NCBI GenBank assembly: GCA_947498785.1 | Contig: CANMLS010000019.1 | Location: 29,431-93,430 of the forward strand | Origin: an uncultured Aquimarina sp. | GTDB taxonomy: Bacteria; Bacteroidota; Bacteroidia; Flavobacteriales; Flavobacteriaceae | Length of the DNA: 64,000 bases | Direction of reading: 5' to 3' | In this document: piece after piece, positions 37,334 to 45,855 of the stretch | How the letters are laid out: each line of letters opens with the position of its first letter | Position numbering within the stretch: position 1 is the stretch's first letter | The notes under the pieces: generated by a model | Databases searched by the model: none | The model's input: only the letters and a program-made list of their open reading frames with translations | What the model was told of the DNA's origin: nothing | Made by a program: the position numbers and the translations under genes

Positions 37334-39787
37334 TTAATTTTCCTCATCGGTTATTCCCTTTATAGATTTCGTAATAAAGAATTTATATAAAAATGGTTGA
37401 ATTGTAAACGATATAAGCATTGCCGAAGTGATGCCTATAATAGAAACTAAAGCCAAAGAGTTTAGTGCGGGATGCTTTGCAAATAGCAAAACACCAACAC
37501 CTAATAATGTTGTAATAACAGATAAAATTACTGAGGCTTTAAACGTCGCTAGAGTCTTGATCTTATGCTGTGATTGCCTTAGTAAACCATTAGTCATAAA
37601 AATACTATAATCAACACCCAATCCAAAAATGAATGTTGAAATTATGATGCTAAATATATTAAACTCTAGTGTAAACAATCCCATTAAACCAAGCGTTAAC
37701 AACCAAGTTGCCAAAATGGGAATTATTGTAATCAATGTTAGTTTTATATTTCTATAAAAGATAAATAAAAGCAATACAATAAGAACAAAACTATATCGAA
37801 TAAGGCTATTAAAATCATTCTTTAGATTTCCTAATAGATCTTCATTAATATTTTGCCTATCCAAGACCACTATGTTTTCATTTGAGTTAAAAGCATCCTT
37901 TATCAAAGAAGTTTGATCTTTATTAATTTTTACCATAGAAGCTACGGTAATAAGATTATTATTAACAGAAATAAAATCATCTATAGGAATAGAAGTCATT
38001 CTTGTATAGTCTTCAATTTGAAGCAGATTAAATTTCTTATCCAAAAGTTCGTAAAATGTATTAAAACTAGTGGTTTTAAAACCAAAAGTGCTTCCACTTT
38101 GAATAAGGTATTCTTTAAGTTCTGTCTTTTTATTATTAGTCCAGAAATCATCCCAATCCTGGATTTGCTTACTTTGCGTTTTTGAAGAACTTACTAAAGC
38201 ACCAATAGAATTAAAATCTAAAATAGAGTTTTCAAATTTAAATTTTGAAAGTGTACTATGAATGTCGTCGTTGGTTTGCAATACCGTTTCAATAGTATTC
38301 CCAAAAGCCACAACATAAAGGGATTTAGATGAAATATTTATCAAACTGTCTAATTGTAATTCAGCATTATTTAATTCTGGTGATGTATAATTAAGTTGTG
38401 ATAAATCTTTATTAAATACCACCTTACTAAAGGTAAACATACTCAAAATCAAAAGGATGCAAAGTCCAGCAATTAATATTTTATTCTCATTAAAGTTATA
38501 ATTAGCAATGGTATCTATGAATGTTGTTTTGATATTTTTTACACTTGACTTAGGTTTATAAACTTGTGGTATAAAAAGTAGAGCAAAAATTGAAGATCCA
38601 ATAACACTGATAGCTGCAAAAATCCCTAAATCTTGTAATGCCTGAGATTCTATAAACAATAAGCACAGAAATGCTAAAGCTGTCGTTAAACTACTCATTA
38701 TAATCGGCTTACTTACACTTTTATATAATGATTTTGTTATTCCCTGACTTCTAATATGTGTAAGTATATGAAGTGAATAATCTAGGGTAACACCTAAAAG
38801 AACAGCACCTATACCCAATGAGATTGCTGAAATTTCGGTTCTTATAAGACTAAGAATAGCGATTGCTAACAAGGCTCCAAATATTGTTGGAACAAATAGT
38901 ATAAGGGGAATACTTAATTTTTTATAAAAAAATATAAATAACAGTAGTAAAATTGTCAATGCAATACTTACTGTAAATTGAATATCTGCTTTTATTTGCT
39001 CGGCATTTGCTACAGCAATTAATGGACCACCAAAATAAGTGCTTCTCACTTTGTTCTTATAATCACTGTTCAAATCATTTTGTAATTGGTATAAATTATC
39101 CGAAAAAGCTTGATTTTTATTAGTGTTTCCTGTATTAAATTTGGGTGAAATAAAAAGTAGAATATGTTTTTCATCTTTATGAACCAAAAATCCATCTCTA
39201 AGTTTAAAATTATCTGCTAAACCTAACTGATTGAGTTGTTTTAATCCCATAAAGGATATTCCTAACGGATCTTTGGCAATAAAATTTTTGGCAATAAAAC
39301 CAGAAGGTGATACAAGAGTTTCATAATTAGCCTTTGTAATTATTTCAATTGAATCTTTATCGATTTTAGACGTTATGGTTTCATAATCACTTTCAGACAA
39401 AAAAAGTGGTAAATTGTTATAGACAAAATCAATAGTTTCTAGAGCATCTTCCTCTTCAAATTTACCGCTAATATTGGTAATATAATCACTATAATTATTA
39501 GAAATACTATCTATAAATGCTGTAGCATAATCAACTAAGTCTTCAAATTCTCCTTTGTTTTCTAAACTAATATTTACAATGATTTTATCAGAAAAGTTAA
39601 CATTTTTCAAGACTTTTTGTAACTTCTCATTTTCTTCATTTGCAGGAATTAATTTAGATATATCTTCATCGAATTTTAGACCAGAAGCGATCCATAATAA
39701 AATACCTGCTAAAACTATACTTATAATACCATAATTAACTCTTTTGTGAGCTATGAATCTATATATACTCCAAAATAGATTACCCAT
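37334..39787 (-). CDS. MMPL/RND-family exporter of the pigment operon
   Basis: 817 residues from the ATG at 39787 (MGNLFWSIYRF); a TTG further upstream is less likely. Two halves each have a leading helix, a periplasmic domain of about 200 residues, and a bundle of five helices (about 265-400 and 650-805). Motifs such as GIGAVLLGVTLDYSLHIL near 318-335 and FGLGVDYSIFMTNGL in the second half are the charged intramembrane GxxxDY segments typical of MMPL proteins. Such an exporter is a constant part of aryl-polyene loci and probably moves the pigment or its lipid toward the outer membrane. The start overlaps the GT2 stop by 8 nt. Confidence 0.92.
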   Translation of the reverse strand: MGNLFWSIYRFIAHKRVNYGIISIVLAGILLWIASGLKFDEDISKLIPANEENEKLQKVLKNVNFSDKIIVNISLENKGEFEDLVDYATAFIDSISNNYSDYITNISGKFEEEDALETIDFVYNNLPLFLSESDYETITSKIDKDSIEIITKANYETLVSPSGFIAKNFIAKDPLGISFMGLKQLNQLGLADNFKLRDGFLVHKDEKHILLFISPKFNTGNTNKNQAFSDNLYQLQNDLNSDYKNKVRSTYFGGPLIAVANAEQIKADIQFTVSIALTILLLLFIFFYKKLSIPLILFVPTIFGALLAIAILSLIRTEISAISLGIGAVLLGVTLDYSLHILTHIRSQGITKSLYKSVSKPIIMSSLTTALAFLCLLFIESQALQDLGIFAAISVIGSSIFALLFIPQVYKPKSSVKNIKTTFIDTIANYNFNENKILIAGLCILLILSMFTFSKVVFNKDLSQLNYTSPELNNAELQLDSLINISSKSLYVVAFGNTIETVLQTNDDIHSTLSKFKFENSILDFNSIGALVSSSKTQSKQIQDWDDFWTNNKKTELKEYLIQSGSTFGFKTTSFNTFYELLDKKFNLLQIEDYTRMTSIPIDDFISVNNNLITVASMVKINKDQTSLIKDAFNSNENIVVLDRQNINEDLLGNLKNDFNSLIRYSFVLIVLLLFIFYRNIKLTLITIIPILATWLLTLGLMGLFTLEFNIFSIIISTFIFGLGVDYSIFMTNGLLRQSQHKIKTLATFKASVILSVITTLLGVGVLLFAKHPALNSLALVSIIGITSAMLISFTIQPFLYKFFITKSIKGITDEEN

Positions 39788-40973
39788 TTGCTGTTTTTTT
39801 GTTAACAATTGAAAATAACAAATAGCTTAACAAACCTAATAATATAGCACTTCCAGAAGAAAGCACTAAACTACCTACAAGATATGTCTTTAAGTGCTGT
39901 GCAACATCAAAGTTTTCTTTAATAGTTTCTAAAGAGTAATTAACATTAGTTCCTAGTACCAAATCACCAACGCGTACATCTAAAAATATGACAAAAGGGA
40001 TCAAAGGTGCAATACTTATATTAGAAAAAGCAAAAGCTATGACTTTATTAAGTCGAAATAACACAGCCAAAAAAAGTACAATTATAGTATGAAAACCCCA
40101 AAGCGGTGACAAACCAATAAAAATTCCTAAAGCAATGGATAAGGCTTTCTTTTTTGGTGGATCTTGATTTTTAAATACATCTTCAACCAAAAATCGTTTA
40201 ATACCTTTTTTTTTATATCTCCGGAATAAATTTCTAGGTGTGATATAGAATAGACGAACTAAGAGAAACCAAGTGTATAGTACAACCATACGAGAAATAT
40301 CCAAAAAAGGTCTAAAATGTGATACACGTTCTTCAGGGTCGTATAAAACATTAATTGGCACATGTTTTATCTCGGTTCCTGCCCAGTAAGATTTGACAAT
40401 GGCTTCAATTTCAAACTCAAATTTTTTGGTTGATTTCATAAACCTTATCGTATCCATTTTCTTAATAGGATATAACCTAAAACCAGATTGAGAATCATTT
40501 AATCTTAAACCCGTAGCTGCATACATCCAAAACGTAGAAACTCGATTACCTTTTGCGCTTTTTGCAAAAACATCGGCTTCATTCATATTACGATCGCCAA
40601 TAATTAGTATATTCCTGTTATCTGAAGCTATCAGAGCATCAACAAAATATGGAATATCCTTTGGAAAATGTTGCCCATCTGTATCTAAAGTAATAGCATA
40701 ATCAAACCCTAGAGAAACAGCATATTTAAATCCTTGTTTTAAAGCAGTTCCTTTTCCTGTATTTTCAGGTTTATGTATTTGTTCAACATTGGGATATTCC
40801 CCAAGAATAGTTAAAGTACGATCTGTAGAACCATCATTTACAACAATAATATCTCTTGTGTATTTTAAGATACCATCAATAACTCGCTTTAAAGTTTTGT
40901 CATTGTTATATGTCGGAATGATCACACAGCATTTTAGCTGTTTCATTTTAGATTGAATAGTTTCCTCTGGCAT
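39780..40973 (-). CDS. GT2 glycosyltransferase fused to a DUF2062 membrane domain
   Basis: 397 residues. The N-terminal GT-A domain (about 13-230) has CCVIIPTYNNDKTLKRVI, VVNDGSTDRT near 44-53 and the metal motif DTDGQH at 97-102, like dolichol-phosphate mannosyltransferases. A C-terminal DUF2062 domain (about 270-395) follows, with KALSIALGIFIGLSPLWGFHT and four hydrophobic helices. Such fusions are typical of aryl-polyene/flexirubin loci, where the enzyme may glycosylate a lipid carrier or the pigment anchor. Met10 is an alternative start. It lies 9 nt after the hotdog protein gene. Confidence 0.88.
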   Translation of the reverse strand: MPEETIQSKMKQLKCCVIIPTYNNDKTLKRVIDGILKYTRDIIVVNDGSTDRTLTILGEYPNVEQIHKPENTGKGTALKQGFKYAVSLGFDYAITLDTDGQHFPKDIPYFVDALIASDNRNILIIGDRNMNEADVFAKSAKGNRVSTFWMYAATGLRLNDSQSGFRLYPIKKMDTIRFMKSTKKFEFEIEAIVKSYWAGTEIKHVPINVLYDPEERVSHFRPFLDISRMVVLYTWFLLVRLFYITPRNLFRRYKKKGIKRFLVEDVFKNQDPPKKKALSIALGIFIGLSPLWGFHTIIVLFLAVLFRLNKVIAFAFSNISIAPLIPFVIFLDVRVGDLVLGTNVNYSLETIKENFDVAQHLKTYLVGSLVLSSGSAILLGLLSYLLFSIVNKKTANG

Positions 40974-40982
40974 CTTATATAT

Positions 40983-41375
40983 TTACTCTAGCTCTATGGT
41001 TTTTGGATTCTTCACAAAAGTAACATTACATTTTAAAATAGAGCGACCGTCTCTAAAAGAAGTATAGTTTTTTATTTTAAATCCTTCAGCATGATGGCGT
41101 ATTTTTATATTAAAATCAATAGTGTCTTCAATATTTGGGTTCACTAAAGTTAAAAACTTCACATGAGATAAATGCTTCATTAGAAGTGGTTCTTTTAGAT
41201 GAATCTCAAGACAATTCTTTAATATCTGAAGCATTGCAACACCAGGTGTTACAGGATTCTCAGGAAAATGTCCTTCAAAAATGTGATGTGTTTTATCAAT
41301 TTTTATCGAAGCTATAAGAATTTGATTGTCTTCGCTTTTTAAATCTAAAATTTCATAAAAATCATCTAACAACAT
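40983..41375 (-). CDS. Hotdog-fold protein, FabZ/ApeI-like dehydratase
   Basis: A 130-residue single hotdog domain. HHIFEGHFPENPVTPGVAMLQ (30-50) is the FabA/FabZ signature, with His36 as the expected catalytic histidine. The position normally occupied by the partner Glu/Asp is Gln50, so activity is uncertain. In aryl-polyene synthesis two dehydratase-like hotdog proteins cooperate, and the second one here is at 48514. The gene lies 5 nt before LolA and 9 nt after GT2 in operon order. Confidence 0.75.
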   Translation of the reverse strand: MLLDDFYEILDLKSEDNQILIASIKIDKTHHIFEGHFPENPVTPGVAMLQILKNCLEIHLKEPLLMKHLSHVKFLTLVNPNIEDTIDFNIKIRHHAEGFKIKNYTSFRDGRSILKCNVTFVKNPKTIELE

Positions 41376-41380
41376 AACAA

Positions 41381-42013
41381 TTAATGTTTAAAAATCTCGT
41401 CCGAAATTTTGGTGTTTAATTGTTTATTTTTGAAGACAATAGTTGTGTAATCATCATTAGATTCAATTAACTTTACCTGTTCTACTTCTGCATTTGCTTT
41501 AGAAAATTTTAGTTCAAATTCTGAGATAAATCGCCTTATTTTTTTTTCCTTGGGGAGGAAATGTATTAGATAATTGGTATCCGTTTTAAAATAAGAAATA
41601 TCAAATTGATTGTCATCAAACATATCACCTTTTATACTGTTGACAATAAGTAAATTTAGACTTTTAAAAAGTTTATTAGATTTTAAATTAAGTGTTTCTT
41701 TTTTACCGTTACTAGTCACGTATAGCTTATCATCTTTAAATATCGCAATGTTTTTATAAGGCTTTATATACTCCCACTTCACCAGTTTTTGTGATTTAAA
41801 TGCTAGTTTTCCTTCAGAAACAATAGTATTATCCATAATACTAAGGTGTTTCTTTTGCGTAAAATCACTCAACATACTTTGTGTGCTATTCGCCTTTGCA
41901 ATTACTTTTGATTTAAACATTTTTTGTTCGCTCATACTAAGTTCTACCTGAGCATTAATTGATATGACGCTAGAAAAAAAGAAAAATAACACGTAGTAAT
42001 ATTTAAATTTCAT
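41381..42013 (-). CDS. LolA-like outer-membrane lipoprotein carrier
   Basis: 210 residues with a Sec signal peptide (about 2-21, ending INAQ). The mature part has the LolA/LppX pattern of an incomplete beta-barrel: SDFTQKKHLSIMDNTIVSEGKLAFKSQKLVKWEYIKP at about 49-85, where F-x-Q and G-x-L-x-F-x-x-P-x-x-x-R/K-W-x are typical, then IAIFKDDKLYVTS. A dedicated LolA-type carrier is a standard component of aryl-polyene clusters, presumably shuttling the lipidic pigment across the periplasm. The start overlaps the deacetylase gene by 11 nt. Confidence 0.85.
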   Translation of the reverse strand: MKFKYYYVLFFFFSSVISINAQVELSMSEQKMFKSKVIAKANSTQSMLSDFTQKKHLSIMDNTIVSEGKLAFKSQKLVKWEYIKPYKNIAIFKDDKLYVTSNGKKETLNLKSNKLFKSLNLLIVNSIKGDMFDDNQFDISYFKTDTNYLIHFLPKEKKIRRFISEFELKFSKANAEVEQVKLIESNDDYTTIVFKNKQLNTKISDEIFKH

Positions 42014-42770
42014 TTAGTAAATTATTTATAGTTACAGCTTCAAACTGATGTTGTTTTAGGTAAAGCAATAAATGTTCCAAAATGTACAAAGTATTTGGTT
42101 GTGTATCGTGAAGTAAAATAATACCACCAGGCGAAATATGCTTTATAATTCGTTTTAAAACTAAGGTTCTATTTTTTAATACTGTATCAAACGATCTATT
42201 GTTCCAGCCTATAACATTATGTTTCGTTTCTTTTAATGCTTTTGCCAGATTAGGTGTTGTGACACCAAAAGGAGGTCTAAAAAGTTTTGAAGGCTTACCA
42301 ATAACTTTTTCAATAACTGAGTCTGTATTTCGAATTTCTTCTAACCATTTTAGTTGAGATGAAAAATCAATAAAATTACTGTGCGAGTATGAATGATTTC
42401 CAATAGAATGTCCTCTTGTTACAATTTCTTTTAAAACTTCAGGATGCTTTTCAATCTGTTTTCCAATGCAGAAAAAAGTGGCTTTAGCATTAAAACGATC
42501 TAAAACATCTAGAATTGGATAAGTAAGCTCGGGATGTGGACCATCATCGAACGTGAGCGCAATTTTTTTTGATGGTATAGCATCGATAGCCGTAATCGAA
42601 GTTAAGAAATAATTATAACTCATTGAAAGTGAACCTACAGAAGTCACTAATAACCAAGCTATAATAGGTAGAAGAATCCAAAACCAAGGGCTATTAAAAT
42701 ATACGTTACCAGCCAACAACACAAGCATTGCCACAATCGAAACAGTTGTTATAATCTTAAATTTTATCAT
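42003..42770 (-). CDS. Membrane-anchored polysaccharide deacetylase (NodB domain)
   Basis: 255 residues: two hydrophobic helices near 7-21 and 28-46, then a carbohydrate esterase 4/NodB domain. TFDDGPH is at 73-79 (metal-binding and catalytic Asp), GHSIGNHSYSH at 120-130 carries the metal histidines, FRPPFG is near 163-168, and IILLHDTQP is near 218-226. All expected residues are present, so it should be active on an N-acetyl sugar. It overlaps the flanking genes on both sides (4 nt and 11 nt). Its presence alongside GT2 suggests that a sugar or amino-sugar is attached to or edited in the pigment anchor; this is an inference. Confidence 0.88.
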   Translation of the reverse strand: MIKFKIITTVSIVAMLVLLAGNVYFNSPWFWILLPIIAWLLVTSVGSLSMSYNYFLTSITAIDAIPSKKIALTFDDGPHPELTYPILDVLDRFNAKATFFCIGKQIEKHPEVLKEIVTRGHSIGNHSYSHSNFIDFSSQLKWLEEIRNTDSVIEKVIGKPSKLFRPPFGVTTPNLAKALKETKHNVIGWNNRSFDTVLKNRTLVLKRIIKHISPGGIILLHDTQPNTLYILEHLLLYLKQHQFEAVTINNLLNEI

Positions 42771-43789
42771 ATTTTCAGTAATATAAAACTATGATCTTTA
42801 CCTTTAAATTGATTATACAGCAATAGTGTTTTAATGGATTTATTTTGTATTGAATTTTTCAAAACTTCTTTAGGAATATACTGTTTTTGAAGCACATTAG
42901 TTCCTAACCAAAAGGCAAAAGCAGAAGCTGTATAAAATTCTCCAGATAAGTGTTTATACTCTATTCTTGCAACATTAGAAAATAACGAAGTGACAATATG
43001 TTCATAATAGATATCATAAACATCTCCATTATTCCCTAGAATTATGGCATCAATAGCTTTGGTATCCATATTATTTAGAGTTAAAAAATCTTCTAATTTT
43101 AGAATTAACTCTTCTTTTGATGCCTCAGATATTGTAATAATATCTTGTAATTTAATTGCGTTTTCTTTCTTTTCAGAAGATAAGACAGTAAATGCAGCTC
43201 CTTCGCTAAAGGGCACACAAATACCTTTGCTTTCGTTAGCTTCAATCATCTGTACGTAATCAACAAATTCAACACCCAATTCATCAATACCACCTACCAA
43301 AACATGTTTTGCTTCTTGTTGTTGTAACAGTAATTGCGCATCTATTAAAGCAGATTCAAATGATAAACTTCCATGAGTATAGGTATTGTTGTAATTATTA
43401 CATTTCAACCCTAATGCAATTTGAGCACCTATTGTATTATGTGTAGATTGTATAAAAGATGTTGGTGTTAAATAAGTTTCATTATTGTCTATTATACTGT
43501 TCAAAAATTTTTCGGTATCTGCAATACAGCCCATTCCTGTGCCTGTAATAATAGCATCAGGTTCATTTAATTTGGCTACCTGTAAAGCTTTGTTTGCCGC
43601 AACAACTCCCATTTTCACTCCTGTCTGCATTCGTCTTGCAGCAATTGGTGAAATAAAATCTTTATAATTTGGATAGACAGCCTGTATTTTTTTTGCATTG
43701 TGCACAATGACATCTAATAAGAAATCCTCGGTAGAAAATGTATTTTGAGCAGAAATTGAAACTGCACTATGTATATAACAATCTCTCAT
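42767..43789 (-). CDS. Ketosynthase-like chain-length factor (catalytic Cys absent)
   Basis: 340 residues from the ATG at 43789, which overlaps the TGA of the preceding KS (ATGA). A longer ATG/Met at 43816 would overlap more. The fold is a ketosynthase: ITGTGMGCIADTEKFL, QSTHNTIGAQIALGL and ALIDAQLLL all align with KS signatures. The nucleophile position is Gly140 within THGSLSFES, and the active-site HGT is replaced by GNNGD. It cannot catalyse condensation and fits the chain-length-factor (ApeC-like) partner of the adjacent true KS, with which it probably forms a heterodimer. Confidence 0.83.
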   Translation of the reverse strand: MRDCYIHSAVSISAQNTFSTEDFLLDVIVHNAKKIQAVYPNYKDFISPIAARRMQTGVKMGVVAANKALQVAKLNEPDAIITGTGMGCIADTEKFLNSIIDNNETYLTPTSFIQSTHNTIGAQIALGLKCNNYNNTYTHGSLSFESALIDAQLLLQQQEAKHVLVGGIDELGVEFVDYVQMIEANESKGICVPFSEGAAFTVLSSEKKENAIKLQDIITISEASKEELILKLEDFLTLNNMDTKAIDAIILGNNGDVYDIYYEHIVTSLFSNVARIEYKHLSGEFYTASAFAFWLGTNVLQKQYIPKEVLKNSIQNKSIKTLLLYNQFKGKDHSFILLKI

Positions 43790-45009
43790 TCTTTTGATAG
43801 GATTAATGCTGAACAATTACCTCCAAAACCAAAAGAATTTGATAATACATGATTAATTGTTTTTTTCTTAATTTCTGTATTGGGTATTAAACCAGTTTCA
43901 TTGATTTTTGACTTAAAATTAAGATTAGGAAATACGGTTTGCTCTTGCAATGCCAATACAGAATATACAGCTTCAACTGCACCTGAAGCTGCTAAAGTAT
44001 GACCTGTATACCCTTTTGTAGAACTAAAGTCTGGTATATCGTTTCCAAAAACACGTTTTATCGCTACACTTTCTGAAAGGTCATTATTTGGTGTAGCTGT
44101 TCCATGTGCATTTATATAATCGATGTCTTTTGGGTCTAATTGAGCTAAGTCCAAAGCTTTTTGCATTGCTAAGTAGGCTCCTTGACCATTTTCAGATGAA
44201 GCTGTTTGATGAAACGCATCATTAGCATTGGCGTAACCCGAAATGTAAGCCATAATGGATTTACCTTCTTTTTTTGCAATCTTTTCTGATTCTAATACAA
44301 GATAAGCTGCACCTTCACCCAAATTAAGCCCTTTTCTATATTCATCAAAAGGTTGGCAAACATCCTCGGATAAGATCATTAAAGTTTTAAAACCATTGAT
44401 TGTGAATTTTGAAAGTGCATCAGTTCCACCAACAATGACACGTTCTAACTTACCTGCTTTTATAAGTCTTGCTCCTAACATTATGGCATTTGTAGCCGAA
44501 GAGCAAGCTGTGCTCATTGTAGTTGAAAACTCATTAATTTTCAAATGCTTAGCTATTTTTTTGGTACTATCACCTGCATGATGACTAGAAATATATTTCT
44601 GACTTTCAGAAGATGTATCAAACTGTTTTAAATGCTCTTCGGTTTTGTCCATTCCACCAACAGTAGTAGAAGAAATTATTCCTGTTTTATAGCAGTTAAC
44701 ATCCGTAATATCAGCGTTCTTTAGTGCTTCTTTAGCTGCAAAAACACCTAGTAAAGCAGTCCTAGTAAAATTATTATTATCTGGTAATTGTAGTTGAGAT
44801 ATTAACTCATCATTAGAAAGAACAACTTCACCAACCTTTATCTGTTCAGTATGGATAGTATTAATTTTTGAAATAGAACCAATACTACTTTTTGAAGCTA
44901 AAAGCGCCTTTTTATTGGCTTCCACAGAATTGCCAATTGCAGAAATAATCCCCATTCCTGTAACAACAACACGTGGTGTGTCATTTTTATTTATTTGTTC
45001 GTTCTGCAA
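43786..45009 (-). CDS. Beta-ketoacyl-ACP synthase (active KS of the KS-CLF pair)
   Basis: A 407-residue FabF-type enzyme with the full catalytic set: Cys169 in STACSSATNA, His302 in AHGTATPNND and His337 in KGYTGHTLAASGAVE. It begins within the last codons of the ACP gene (23-nt overlap) and is coupled to the CLF-like gene by ATGA. This order (ACP, KS, CLF) mirrors type II aryl-polyene systems, where the KS-CLF pair makes the conjugated chain from malonyl units. It probably corresponds to an ApeO-like KS. Confidence 0.92.
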   Translation of the reverse strand: MQNEQINKNDTPRVVVTGMGIISAIGNSVEANKKALLASKSSIGSISKINTIHTEQIKVGEVVLSNDELISQLQLPDNNNFTRTALLGVFAAKEALKNADITDVNCYKTGIISSTTVGGMDKTEEHLKQFDTSSESQKYISSHHAGDSTKKIAKHLKINEFSTTMSTACSSATNAIMLGARLIKAGKLERVIVGGTDALSKFTINGFKTLMILSEDVCQPFDEYRKGLNLGEGAAYLVLESEKIAKKEGKSIMAYISGYANANDAFHQTASSENGQGAYLAMQKALDLAQLDPKDIDYINAHGTATPNNDLSESVAIKRVFGNDIPDFSSTKGYTGHTLAASGAVEAVYSVLALQEQTVFPNLNFKSKINETGLIPNTEIKKKTINHVLSNSFGFGGNCSALILSKE

Positions 45010-45250
45010 TATAATCAGCTAAAACTGTGATGGATTTAAAAACTTCTTTACCTTCATTAGGATCTGTCAGTTTAATGCCATAATCTTTATCGAGGATAAC
45101 AATAAGTTCTAACGCATCAATAGAGTCTAAACCTAGCCCATCTCCAAAAAGTGCATCATCATCATCAATATCACTCACAGAGAATTCTTCAAGGTTTAAT
45201 TGTGCTATTATTTTCTCTTTCAATTCTTCTCTCAATTCTTTTACTGGCAT
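44987..45250 (-). CDS. Acyl carrier protein of the pigment operon
   Basis: An 87-residue ACP. The phosphopantetheine serine is Ser43 in GLGLDSIDALELIVIL. Strongly acidic residues surround it (SDIDDDDALFGDGL), as usual for type II carrier proteins. It overlaps the neighbouring KS-like gene by 10 nt and the KS gene by 23 nt. It is the only carrier protein I can find in the operon, whereas E. coli aryl-polyene loci encode two. It also needs a phosphopantetheinyl transferase from elsewhere. Confidence 0.93.
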   Translation of the reverse strand: MPVKELREELKEKIIAQLNLEEFSVSDIDDDDALFGDGLGLDSIDALELIVILDKDYGIKLTDPNEGKEVFKSITVLADYIAERTNK

Positions 45251-45852
45251 AGGTATAGTTGTTTTATGTCTTTAATGGTATGATCCAAATCACCTTCTTC
45301 TTCTACTAAATACAAAAAAGCATCGTAATTAGAATCATCAAAATCAACCCAACCACAAAGTACTTTATTCGCCTTTTTGGTTTTCAAAAGGTGTTCGGTT
45401 TGTATCCACAAATGGTCTGGATTAAAGTTGTCAAATATAAAAAAACTATTTTCAGAAAATAGCAGATGTTTAATACAAATTTCACCAATACAAATATTTG
45501 GCAACGTATAAACAAAAACTGAAGGGCTTGGAAAATAATTATCGCTATCTAAAATAGATTCTTGGTGCTTCCTATCGGTATCTAGACTAGACGCCTTATT
45601 AGACAGTACAATAGCAATATTTTCTTCTGAATTACTAGTGCTTCTCAAAATAATATCTGCTGCCATAAAAGCCAACTTACTTAAATTATCCATTTTAAAG
45701 AATTTCGGATAATCCATATCTTGTGATCTATATGCGCTTTTTATAAAAGTTGAAAAATCTTTGGTTTCATCTTCAAAAACGATATTTCCATTTAGAGAAA
45801 GTTTACCATTTCTAATATGAGTGTATGTATTTATGTTAAATTTAGGATTCAA
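45241..45852 (-). CDS. Short ketosynthase-N-terminal-like protein
   Basis: 203 residues, resembling one half of a ketosynthase. NLSKLAFMAADIILR looks like the KLDRLCKLAF helix, IAIVLSNKASSLDTD like the beta strand before it, and SPSVFVYTLPNICIGEICIKH like the KS segment that precedes the catalytic cysteine helix. No catalytic Cys-His-His set is present. Similar short KS-like genes occur in flexirubin loci. It may be a scaffold, a chain-length helper or a regulator of KS assembly. The call is moderately sure on the fold and unsure on function. It sits 3 nt after the methyltransferase. Confidence 0.65.
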   Translation of the reverse strand: MNPKFNINTYTHIRNGKLSLNGNIVFEDETKDFSTFIKSAYRSQDMDYPKFFKMDNLSKLAFMAADIILRSTSNSEENIAIVLSNKASSLDTDRKHQESILDSDNYFPSPSVFVYTLPNICIGEICIKHLLFSENSFFIFDNFNPDHLWIQTEHLLKTKKANKVLCGWVDFDDSNYDAFLYLVEEEGDLDHTIKDIKQLYLCQ

Positions 45853-45855
45853 ATT

